DNA from: Eucommia ulmoides
Taxonomy: Eukaryota; Streptophyta; Magnoliopsida; Garryales; Eucommiaceae
Length of the DNA stretch: 64,000 nucleotides
Direction: 5' to 3'
Assembly (NCBI GenBank): GCA_016647705.1
Contig: CM028328.1
Span: forward strand, 48,912,647 to 48,976,646
Position numbers and translations under genes: made by a program. Positions within the stretch are counted from its first letter, which is position 1, and each line of letters begins with the position of its first letter. Of the stretch, positions 34,524 to 45,099 are shown piece after piece. The notes below the pieces were generated by a model. The model was not told the origin of the DNA and did not search any database. It saw only the letters and a list, made by a program, of their open reading frames with translations.

Positions 34524-37500
34524 CTATTGAAAGTAATCGAATGTAGGATCGTCGGCACTGATAAACTCACATGGAAAATCGAAGTCATTATGAACATGAT
34601 CTGTTGTCCCACCCACCCCATACAGGTCCAGGGGATTCTCTACACCATCATTGGCATATCCCAAACTTAGCACGTCAACTAAATCATCATCCCTTCTTTG
34701 ATAAGTGATGTTAAGATCTATATCCAACTCTTTCGCTCCTTGATTTTTTGGGTGAAGCTTCAGACATTTTGGCCTTATGTGACCTTCCATCCTATAAGTG
34801 TACAATATCAGGCAATGACTTGATATCTGAATAATAAAGAAACGTACGCACACATGAATTGAGAAAAAATTTACTGACAATATCTGCAGCGGCGTGCTTT
34901 TGATTTTCGTGTCCAACCCTTTTTAACGCGTGGAGCACCTTTCGTCACTACAATATCTGGATCTTGTACATCGAAGTGGGTGCCTGAACCTTCTACACAA
35001 GTGGATGGGTGTTGTTGTTTATCCCACGCCAATTTAGCTTCTTCAGTTAAGAACAAAATCCCTGAATGAGCAACCTAAGTTACTTTGCAACTCTTTGATG
35101 CATAGTGATAGGTGTAATTTACCTATCAATTTCCAAACCGAACTTCTAAGTTTTCGAGTATTTTTATTATGTTTTTAATACGTTTTAATACGTTTTTATT
35201 TTTTTTGTATAAATCAGGTGTGTGGGGTGAAAAATGATGAAAATAGATCATAAACGATCAAATCAGATCAAAAGCAGTGGAAGAACAATGGAAAAAGAGC
35301 AAAGACACTAAGTTTCAGAACTTGTAGCCTATCGTCGCGGCGGTCAACATACAGAGAAAGGCCTAAAGTCTTTGGAAATCCAACACCGCAGAGGTGAAAT
35401 AATAGAAATATCTTTGCTCTCACCGCTGCATCCATCGCCACAGCGGTGACACTACCAACATGCCCACCACCGCGGCGGTTACTCTATGCAGATTTTAGAT
35501 ATTTATTTTAGATAGTTTGTTTCCTATTTCTTCATTCTCTTCTCTAATCCAGTCATGAGAGACCCCTTAGGGCTTAGAATAGTTTGAGAGTATTTTGGGG
35601 AGTGGTCAACCAAATCCGAAGGAGAAGAACACGTTGCGAGGAAGGAGAAACGATTGTTGAACAGTTTTAGTATCAAATCTTTGGACTACAGCTAAGTTTC
35701 TTTCGTTTCTTTCTTTCATTTCTTAACTTCAATAGTTTGTTGAGCATGCTTAGCTCATTTTTCATTGTATAAATGATTATGATCATAAGTTAAATGGATT
35801 TTGTCTGGGGATTAATAATATTTATGAAAATATCATTTGTTTGAGTTTTGTTTCTTTAATGATTGTTCTTCGTTATTTGATTGTGTTTATTGTTTCTCCT
35901 TATAAAATGCTTGTTATGATATACTGAGAATACGGGGTTTGACACTCGGGAGAAGTAACCCCGAATTCAAACTAAGGTAAACACAACGCGGCGATCTAAT
36001 AACCCGGGAAAGAGTTAGAAAGTGTGCAATCAATGACGTTGGGGCAAGACTCATGTGACCTAGTGTCGTTAAGATATTAAGGGAGAATTCTCCGTTGACG
36101 CGAAGTTGCATATTCACTCATCTTACACTCGGGAGAGGTGGTGAGTGAGTTTATGATACAGAGATTGTCAGATAAGTCGAACACCGTTATTGTAAACTAA
36201 ACGAGATCAAACATATTTAAGTAGATGAAGTTAATCCCTAGATAATTTTTTTCCCTAAACATCGCATATTAGTATTATAGTATAATTAGTTTAATTAACT
36301 TAGTATTAGTATTTTATTAATTATAAACACATTTTTTATTGCCTAAATAAAGTTAAGTTATGATAATTACGGTACTCGATAATAATCTCAACCAATCCTT
36401 GTGGACACGATAACCCTTACTCTCCCAATTTATACTAAAACTTGACCCATACACTTGCAGTGAAAGTAACGACATTCAAATTCGCCGCCACCACATGGTA
36501 ACACAATTTCGAGCATAACCCACCTAGAAAACCATATCTTGTCTTTTGCAAAATTTTCTCCAGCATAGTGTTTGTCTTTGGAAGGCAATTCGATTTTTTT
36601 CCCATTATCCATCGCTATAAGTAAGCCGTTTTGGAGATTTTATTTAGATGTTTGACCTTTAGGATGGTAATTATGTAGGAGCACGGTATCCCAAATGACT
36701 CAACATTGAAGCACGTACATATGTAGTGTTTCTCTGCTTGGTACAATACGACTTGTCACCTCTTCTTTGGCCTCAAATACTTGCCCAGATGTAACTTGTT
36801 GAGTCGTCGCATTCTATTCTTTGTAGTATGAAATACTTGCTCTCGTTCTAAATCTATTTGCAAACCATGTTGAATATAGTACGCGTGAAGACTTTAGAGG
36901 CATATTTCTCAAGCGGCAGTAAGAAAGTAACGAGAACAGATGTTGTATTCATTATTTTATGATCCATCATTGTCTTGTTATTACGATTCCTAGCCAGTGC
37001 GCGATCATAATTGCGAACAAACTCGTTCAATCGTAATCGTTGCTTGAGAAAGAGATTGAAAAAAGAATTCATACTCTCGCAACCTTGTGTGCTCTTCATG
37101 CCGGCAAAGAAATTACCCCGTAGATATGTTTTGGTCCATTGATCCTTTGAATCATAGGTGTCATGCACACATTTGTTTGACTGTAGATCATATTTCTCAA
37201 TCAACGCCAGCCACTCCTACTCAAATTGCTCATGGGTTCCGTTCAGTGCCATGCACCACTTGAAGTCCTGGAGGAAGTCGGTTGGTCGAACGTTTGATAT
37301 AGCATTACGCTATAAATGCCAACTGCACAGTTGGTAATGTGAGTTTGGTAAGACAACTTTTACTTCCTTCCTCATCGTTTTGTCACCATCAGTCACTATC
37401 GCTCTGGGGTGTTTTTATTCATGCTATCAACAGCCTCTCCATAACCCATATGTATGTTTCAACGGTGTCATTCGCCAATAATGCACACATAAAAATTATT

Positions 37501-38300
37501 GTCTGGTAATGGTGATTTACCCCTGCCAATATGACAAAGGGTTTCGCATATGCATTGGTTTGGTATGTAGTGTCGAAAGCAATAACATCCCCAAAGTATC
37601 CCTAATCCGATCGACTAATCGAATCACTCTAGAATAGTCGACTCAACAGGCTTTCGTGGTCAATGGTGTAGCAGTAGTACAATGATGGATCATTGTCCTG
37701 TTTTGCACAAAGATAAGGCAATGTCAACTAAGCATCATCATGTATTACAGATCGGTATTGTGCTTGACTCAAGTTGTTGTCTTGGTCCTTCTTGGTGAAA
37801 CCTACGCTGTCATACGAGTGGACTTGTTGTATAATCAGATCCAGGATATTTTTGTTTCTAAACCCGACATTGTACATGGATTGTATTTGTGCTTTGACGT
37901 CTTCGTTGATATGGTGGTGAGAACGTAAGAATTGAACAACTCTTGGATTAGCAAGGTCGTCATTACGTTCTTTCTCGAACGTTGCAACAACAGAATTTCT
38001 TGTACTTGTATTGTATTGGATGTGTAGATGTGCACTGCATCCCAAATTTGTTAAAGCCCTTGGTTGACGGTTCGGCTCTCTAATGTCAAATATTTTTTAG
38101 CTCTATGACCCTGGCTTGAGCATACCCAATTACAAAATAAAATTTTGTCATCACTATCAACACACCTCACGTCTTGCCATATTCTAAAATCGACTGATTT
38201 CGAGTACATATTGTAGAACGTTTCGGCGTCATCTGGTATTGCGAACATCTTCGATGCTATATCTATTTGCGACGGGGTGTACAGTCCATCGTCAAAATCC
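34524..38300 (-). pseudogene. FAR1/FRS-like (MULE transposase-derived) gene, split by a solo LTR
   Basis: The gene reads from about 38,300 down to 34,524. In order: DGLYTPSQIDIASKMF and ETFYNMYSKSVDFRIW (38,050-38,300), the N-terminal FAR1 DNA-binding region; a central part at 37,728-38,045 (VVATFEKERND...RSHHHINEDVK); a transposase core from 37,720 to 37,380 with FGDVIAFDTTYQTN and the GVNHHYQTIIF motif (37,460-37,600), in MULE/FAR1 style; 36,854-37,204 with NNFF-like FFAGMKSTQGCESMNSFF; a SWIM zinc finger near 36,620-36,720 (CTCFNVESFGIPCSY; the final His is replaced by Tyr); then FAKDKIWFSRWVML. A solo LTR (35,106-36,493) interrupts here. Downstream, FLTEEAKLAWDKQQ, VVTKGAPRVKKGW and KARRCRYC, an intron (acceptor near 34,793), and GHIRPKC complete a C-terminal zinc knuckle. 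Stops at about 37,724, 36,618 and 35,075 and a frame change near 38,045 make it a pseudogene. Confidence 0.8.
35106..36493 (+). mobile_element. Solo LTR, copy 4 of the four-member family (1,388 bp)
   Basis: It begins TGATAGGTGTAATTTACCTA and ends CGCCGCCACCA, with CATAG (35,101-35,105) and CATGG (36,494-36,498) flanks, a 5-bp duplication with one mismatch. It sits inside the FAR1-like coding text, in antisense. The cassette (35,330-35,480) has CGTCGCGGCGGT and CCACCGCGGCGGT members, the same core as copy 3. Ordered similarity with copy 3 runs through nearly the whole length, so these two are the closest pair. Confidence 0.9.
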
Positions 38301-38540
38301 TCATGTTGTGTTTATGGAAGTACATCATCACGATAATATAGGTCTAGTAGGCTTTTTGATAACGTATTCAATGAGTGGGTGTTGATACCACTAATGTATC
38401 TTTCATTTAATGAAAATTGAGAATATTCATTTCTATCGTACTAGCATTCACCGATTTCTATTATCTTTCCCTTCCCTTTGTCGGCTATTTCTTTGTTGGC
38501 CATTAGATTATTACATGCCACATGTTTCAAGGACAATTTA
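38300..38540. other. Short stretch upstream of the FAR1-like pseudogene
   Basis: Nothing recognisable other than AT-rich text with a TTATCTTTCCCTTCCC pyrimidine run. It leads into the first unit of satellite array 2 at about 38,560. Confidence 0.4.
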
Positions 38541-38645
38541 TAGGTTACTTTACGAGGTATTTTTCCATGTCGCAAGTTTGTTCCATAAACGTTCCTCCTT
38601 TGTCTAAGAACTTGTAACTTTTTTGGAACCAATTTTCAACTAGGA

Positions 38646-40698
38646 TATTGATCCTAAGATTTTGATGAACAATTAAGTATTAATGTTTTGGTAGAACTAA
38701 TGTTTAATTGAAGTGTTTCAGTGATTTAAAGTTCCAATAATGAAGACGTTAAATTAAACGGATGCTAAATGAAGATGTCAAGATGATGAAGAAGAATTAA
38801 GAGTTTGAAGTAATTAGGGAAAATAACTCCGGTGAATCTTAACTCTTAATATTCCATTTAGGAACACACACATGGCACAAAATGTATTTTATCTTTTATG
38901 TGTATTTTGATTAAGTTAATTTATTTGATCCTATGTGAAATAAGAAGAAATAATTTTGAATGACCAAAATGAAATATAAGAATATTAGTGGAGCTAATTA
39001 ATAGAAGAAAATGGTTAAATAGGCGAAATCGTAAAAGAAAATGAGTTAAAAACGTATTCAAAGAAGAAATCCAGTGACAACAGTCGACTGGTGAGTCGAC
39101 AGGTGAAAGAAGGTTGAACTCTTTGAATTAAGAGGTCGACTGGTGAAAGAAGGAAGAACTCTCTAAATTGACAAGTCGACCACACGGTCGACTTATGTAC
39201 TACATTATCGACATCCTGAATCTCCCAGTCGATTGGGCAATCGACTGAACGCGCTGATTTAGGATATTGTTTGATCCGAGATTATATCCAAAAGTAGCCA
39301 TTTTGTTGTTAAGATTTGAGAGAGATTTCTTGGATATTCTCTATATTTAAGATATGGTTTATATAGCAATTAAATATTATTAATATGGTTCATTAAATAT
39401 TAATGTTTCTCAATATGGTACTTGAAATAGATTCTATACTTATTTATTAAGATTGAGAAATACTTTGGGAGTTTAATTGAGAGATTTGAAAGATGTTGTA
39501 AGTGGAATTGAACCAAAATGAAGTCATTATGTTATAAAAAGTCTATAAGTGTTATTAATTATCATAACACATGTAAATTAGCCGTTAGAAGGCCAATTTC
39601 CTACTCTTTTAAATAGACCTGCGAATTTCATATATCATCAAGTAGTAAACAAAAGAGAAATCATATCATATCATTTGTGAGCTTTTATAAGTGTTATTCT
39701 TCTGAAATATTGTGAGCTTTTCTAAGAGAAGATCTTGAAGATAAACTGTTGTTAATATTTGTTGTTACCGGATCTGAAGTTACATTACTTTATCTAATTA
39801 TTCTGTGGATTCTGGGTGAGATCTTTCTAATTAATTTTTACTGTGCATTACTTGTTTATTATTGGAAATTGATTTTAGAAATTGTTTCTAATTTTTGAAG
39901 AAAATATTTTTATAAATAATTTCTTGAATCTGATTACGTGCTCAAATTTGCAACCCATATCTTGTTAAAATCAGATTTTTGTATCTCACGTATTTCTATC
40001 ACTAATTGAGATATTAATTGAGTTATTATTTATCTGAGCTAGTAGAAACTCCGAGTGAGATTTACTTCTTATCAATTTTTGTAATGGTGAGTTGTGACGG
40101 GTTAAATACCATTGGGGGTATTTAATCAAGGGTAGTCGGGTTTCAGTCTCTTCCTGTAAAGAGATTGAGGTAGTGATTCTTCCTGAATAAGAATTGTGTT
40201 TTGAGTGATTTGTAAAGGTTCAATTCTTATCTGTGAAAATGATCGTTGGAGTGTTTGTGAGAGGTTTTGATTCTTGAGCCCTAGTGTTAAAAATGATTAA
40301 GTTATTCTTTAGCCTGTAAAAAGTAAATGTTCTTCTTCAGCTTAAAAAAAGGATATTGTAAAGGTTGATTCTGAGCTTGTAAAACAATCGGTGTACGGGT
40401 TTAGTTTCTACCTTTAAAGGGATCTTGGTTTTAGTGGATGCAACCTCCGTGGAGCTCGGGATACTGGATTAGCCAAGAATAGCTTGGTGAACCAGTATAA
40501 ATCTTTTGTGTGTTGCTATATTTACTTTGTTATTTTTGCTGTTTGAGTATGCACTTAATTGATTATATTATTCCGCTGTGATATAAAGATAATAATTAAT
40601 TTAGGATTAAAAATAATTATTTGATTTATTAACTTTTATTCTGATAATTTTTAATTACTTAATTCACCCCCCCTCTTGGGTATTCTACTGGGCCAACA
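38646..40698 (+). mobile_element. Sirevirus-type solo LTR B (2,053 bp) in satellite array 2
   Basis: It begins TATTGATCCTAAGA (first G mutated from TGTTG) and ends CTACTGGGCCAACA. The 5-bp duplication TAGGA is exact (38,641-38,645 and 40,699-40,703), and joining the flanks restores a satellite unit (AACTAGGAGA). A GTCGAC-type cassette lies at 39,075-39,260. Homologous along its length to LTR A, with several indels. No internal domain attached. Confidence 0.9.
39075..39260 (+). promoter_or_regulatory. GTCGAC palindrome cassette in LTR B
   Basis: CAGTCGACTGG, GAGTCGACAGG, AGGTCGACTGG, AAGTCGACCACACGGTCGAC and CAGTCGATTGG...CAATCGACTGA occur within 185 bp. The position corresponds to the GGTCAACTGA cassette of LTR A, with a shared frame before and after but a different core. 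Confidence 0.6.
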
Positions 40699-43200
40699 TA
40701 GGAGATAGAAATGAAAAACTATGTAGTTTTGCAAAGTTACAAGCTACTTCGATTAGGAACCTGTAACTTTTACAGAGGCAACTTGTAAGAAACTCATAAC
40801 TAAAAAAGAGAAATGGTGAGCAAAGTGATTTTGGAAAGTTATAAGTCTGTTGAGTAAAAGTTACAAGTTTATCTTGGAACTTAAAACTTTTATGGAAACA
40901 ACTTATAACTATGAGAGAGAAATTATGAGAAATGTGATTTTGCAAAGTTACAAATTTGTTCCATAAAAAGTTACAACTTTGTATAGAAACTTGTAACTTT
41001 TATGGATGAAACTAATAACTAGGAGAGAGAAATGGTGAGTAAGGTGATTTAGCAAAGTTACAAGTATGTTCCATAAAAGTTACAAGTTTGTCTAGAAACT
41101 CATAAAATATATGGAAGCAACTCATAACTAGGAGCAAAAATGGTGAGCAATGTGATTTTACAAAGTTATAAGTTCATTCCATGAAAGTTACAAGTTTGTC
41201 CAGGAACTTATAACTTTTATGGAAGCAACTCGTAACTAGGAGAGAGAAATGGTGAGTAAGGTATTTTTTGCAAAGTTATAAGTTCGTTCTATAAAAGTTA
41301 AAAGTTTGTACAAGAACTCGTAATGTTTTTGAAAGTAACTCTTAACTAAGAGTGAAATGGTGAGTAAGGTGATTTTGCAAAGTTATAAGTCCGTTCCATG
41401 AAAGTTACAAGTTTGTCTTAGAACTTGTAGCTTTTATGAAATAACTCGTAATTAGGAGGGAGAAATGGTGAGTAAGGTGATTTTGCAAAGTTACAAATCC
41501 ATTCCATGAAAGTTACAATTTTGTCTAGAAACGTTTAACTTTTATGAAAGAAACTCGTAATTAGGAGAGAGAGAAATAGTGAATAAGGTAGTTTTGCAAA
41601 GTTACAAGTCTGTTCCATAAAAGTTACAAATTTGTCTAGAAACTTGTAATTTTTATGGAAGAGATTCATAACTGAGAGAGAGAAATATTGAGTTAGGTGG
41701 TTTTACAAAGTTATAAGCTTCTTCTATAAAAGTTATAAGTTTTTTTTGGAACTTGTAACTTTATGAAATAGACTTGAAACTTTCCAAAACTATCTTACTT
41801 ACCATTTCTCTCTCTTAATTACGAGTTGCTTCAATAAAAGTTAAAAGTTCCTAGACAAACTTGCAATTTTTATGAAACGGATTTGTAACTTTTCAAAATC
41901 ACATTATTTACCAATTCTCTCTCCTAGTTACGAGTATCATTCATAAAAGTTACAAGTTCTTAGACAAACTCGTAATTTTTATGAAACGGATTTGTAACTT
42001 TGTAAAACCACCTTACTCACCATTTCGCTCTCCTAACTACGAGTTGCTTCCATAAAAGTTACAAGTTCCTAGACAAGCTTGTAACATTTATGGAACGGAC
42101 TTGTAACTTTACAAAAGAACCTTACTCACTATTTCTTTTTCCTAATTATGAGTTTCATCCATAAAAATTACAAGTTCCTACACAAACTTATAATTTTTAT
42201 GGACTGGACTTGTAACTTTGCAAAACTATCTGACTCACTATTTCTCTCTCCTAGTTATGAGTTTCATCTAGAAAAATTACAAGTTTCTAGACAAACCTAT
42301 AACTTTTACACAACCAACTTGCAACTTTACAAAATCACTTTGTTCACCATTTTTCTATCCTAATTACGAGTTGCTTCCATGAAAGTTACAAGTTCCTAAA
42401 TAAACTCGTAATTTTTAAGAAACGGACTTGTAACTTTGCATATCCACCTTGCTCACTATTTCTATCTCCTAATTAAGAGTTGTTTCCATAATGACTACAA
42501 GTTCTTAGATAAACTTATAATTTTCATGGAACAGACTTGTAACTTTACAAAATCACCTTACTCACCATTTATCTCTCCTAGTTACAAGTTTTATCCAAAA
42601 AAGTTACAAGTTCTTAGACAAACCTGTAATTTTTATGAAACGGACTTATAACTTTGCAAAACCACCTTACTCACCATTTCTCTCTCCTAGTTACGAGTTG
42701 TTTCCATAAAAATTAAAAGTTCTTAGACAAACTTGAAACTTTTATGGAATAGACTTATAATTTAGCAAAACCACCTTACTCAATATTTCTCTCTCCTAGA
42801 TACGAGTTAGTTCTATAAAAATTTCAAGTTCCTAGACAAACCTGTAACTTTTACGCAATGGACTTATAATTTTGCAAAACCGCCTTACTCACTATTTTTC
42901 TCTCTTAGTTACAAGTTTCATCCATAAAAGTTACAAGCTCCTACACAAACTTGTAACTTTTATGGAACAGATTTGTAACTTGGAAAAATGCCCTAGTGTA
43001 ACATTTCTCACTTCTAATTATAAGTTACTTCCACAAAATTTACAAGTTTATAGATAAACGTGTAACCTTTATGAAATAGACTTGTAACTTGGCAAAATAC
43101 ATGGGTGTACCATTTTCCTCTCCTAGTTACAAGTTTCTTTCATAAAAGTTACAGATTAATAGACAAACGTGTAAATTTTAAGGAACGAACTTGTAGGCAG

Positions 43201-44190
43201 TTGTCAAAATCATGGATAATTGTATACCATCAATACATAAATAATGTCATTGGACCTGAAATAATGAGTATTACTACTAATAGGTTTTCCAAGATTTTAT
43301 AATAAAAAGATTAAGATATGAACAAAATTACATTTAAGTGGTTTGAAAAGTTGTTTGGATTTTTACACTTGGAGTTTTGAAATTCATTACCTTAACCCTA
43401 GAACCCTAAAATTTAAAAACTAATTTCAAGAAAATGTCTTTATTTTTTTTAACCAAGACATCGAAAATCGTACTAATTATTGTTACCATATCTACTACTA
43501 TACGTGGGACAAGATTGACATTACTTGGTAACATATACCTGGAAAATTAAACATTACTGCTTGAAGAAGAAGATGATGGTATTAACTGTTATGGTACTTC
43601 AATTATCTTCTCCAGAACTACCAGGTGCAGGATTTGAAAATTTAAATGAATTGTGGAGAACAAATGAAGTACATTTATCATAACTAGTAGTCCATTTATA
43701 ACAAGTATATCATTTGAAATAGAGGGTAGGTTCTTTCCATTAATGCTGGATTTTGGGAATGAAATATCACTTGCAATGTGAATTCTTAGTGAATCTGTGA
43801 TACAATGAGAATAAATCTGGAAAAAAACACTAAGTATAGATCATTATGATGAAGTAATAATCCATTTATAGCAAGTGCATATGTTGGTCAAACGAGGTAG
43901 GTTGTTTCCATTAATACTTGGGTCCCAAATTCTAACTAAACTCACAACTACTAAAATATACTGTAAGTATAGTCAGTTCATGACAAGTAATTTTTCAACC
44001 ATTAAACTAAATTAAAAGGAAAAAATTGTCCTACCGGCATAGAGTACTTTCAATCCCCGGTGGGAACATAATTAAAACTTAAAGTTCATATTCTCAGATA
44101 GCACAAAGACAAACTCTGCTTTTGTTATGCACCGAATCAGCAAAGTCTATCCCATGGTTTATCTACCCTTTTGTATTGTCCTACCGGCAG
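43201..44190. other. Stretch with no recognised gene
   Basis: AT-rich. Two loosely similar segments (43,690-43,790 and 43,850-43,930) share the words TCCATTTATAACAAGT and GGTAGGTTCTTTCCATTAAT, suggesting an old local duplication of about 170 bp spacing. No coding region is visible. Confidence 0.4.
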
Positions 44191-44192
44191 AG

Positions 44193-44242
44193 AGTACTTA
44201 ATGCTCACCAGCTTGGAAATGGTTTGGTGAGCATTAAATACT
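44193..44242. repeat. Strong hairpin, 18-bp arms and 14-base loop
   Basis: AGTACTTAATGCTCACCA at 44,193-44,210 pairs with TGGTGAGCATTAAATACT at 44,225-44,242 with a single mismatch. It is isolated, outside the satellite arrays. No precursor homology to a known small RNA could be tested. Confidence 0.75.
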
Positions 44243-44295
44243 TGCAACAAGTGTAAGTGATGGGAGCATTTAATAGGATAGGTGCATGACGTCAA

Positions 44296-44481
44296 GGAAC
44301 AATACAACGGCTGTACCGATACAGCTGTCAAAGTTACAAGTTCATATCGAAGAAATTACAAGTTCGTCTGAAAAGTTACAAATTACACGTTACAAGTTCA
44401 TCTAAAAACTTATAACTTCTTCACCATGCATTTGTAACTTTAGAGGCTGTATCGGTGCAACTGTTGTACCGTAGTTTTTCC
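44296..44481. repeat. Fold-back element carrying satellite-like arms (about 186 bp)
   Basis: The left end GGCTGTACCGATACAGC and the reverse complement of the right end GTTGCACCGATACAGC are imperfect inverted repeats of about 37 bp. Between them lie several AAAGTTACAAGTTC/ACTTGTAAC words identical to the core of the hairpin satellite. No clean target duplication was found. Confidence 0.6.
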
Positions 44482-45099
44482 CTAAATTTAATATATTTTT
44501 TTGTTTCCAAATTTATTTCCAAAAATTTATAAGGGAAAGCATGTATTTGAGTCTCGATATGTTTTCACATCTTACATATTTATAAGTTGATTGAACCACA
44601 AGAGAAATATTAGAAGTTATAGACTTGTAAACAATTTTCTTTTGCTATTTACAGATTTGGTTGTGGAAGTTTATGAAAGTGATTGTTCAAACCTATCTCG
44701 GATTACTGTAATGTTATGTAACACATTCGAACTTTCAGGGAGAATATATTTTTATGATAAAAATATTAGACTATGATCAAGAAAGTGTCACAACAATGGT
44801 TACAAAAATACAAAAATATTTTTTCATTTGGAATAGAAAATTAAAAATTATAAAATTTTTATAACTATGAACATTAATTCCTTCATCTAAAATCACAATT
44901 GATTTGTAGTATAAACTTAATACTTCAACGTAAAAAAATCAATACATTATCGTAAGAATTTCTTCCTTGCACCAACCATTTCAAAAAAAACCCAAAAAAT
45001 AGAAAAAAAAAGAAAAGAAACAGGTCATACATGGTTACTATTTTCATGGTCGTCACCGTCATGGTGACCATTGGCAGCGGGTTGCTCAACATATGTCTC

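Larger units (their letters stand above)
38545..43200. repeat. Hairpin-unit tandem array 2, with an internal orientation switch
   Basis: The same repeat as array 1. A first partial unit at 38,570-38,640 is separated from the rest by a solo LTR (38,646-40,698). From 40,704 to about 41,755, about ten units run in the orientation opposite to array 1 (landmark GAAATGGTGAGTAAGGTG). From about 41,790 to 43,200, about 13 units run in the same orientation as array 1 (landmark CACCTTACTCACCATTT). The array is thus a head-to-head inverted pair of about 1.0 and 1.4 kb. Reading frames at 40,685-40,945, 42,148-42,363, 42,436-42,651, 42,872-43,057 and 43,105-43,302 are chance readings of the repeat. Confidence 0.92.

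Noticed and set aside
5112..36493. Non-LTR or Helitron origin for the four-member family
   Set aside because: TG...CA ends with 5-bp target duplications on all four copies fit LTR integration, not Helitron (no duplication) or LINE (poly-A).
40704..43200. CRISPR array
   Set aside because: Regular spacing near 108 bp might suggest it, but the units are contiguous repeats without unique spacers in a plant genome.
42148..43302. Chain of small open frames in array 2
   Set aside because: They are tandem-repeat translation without start context or conserved length.
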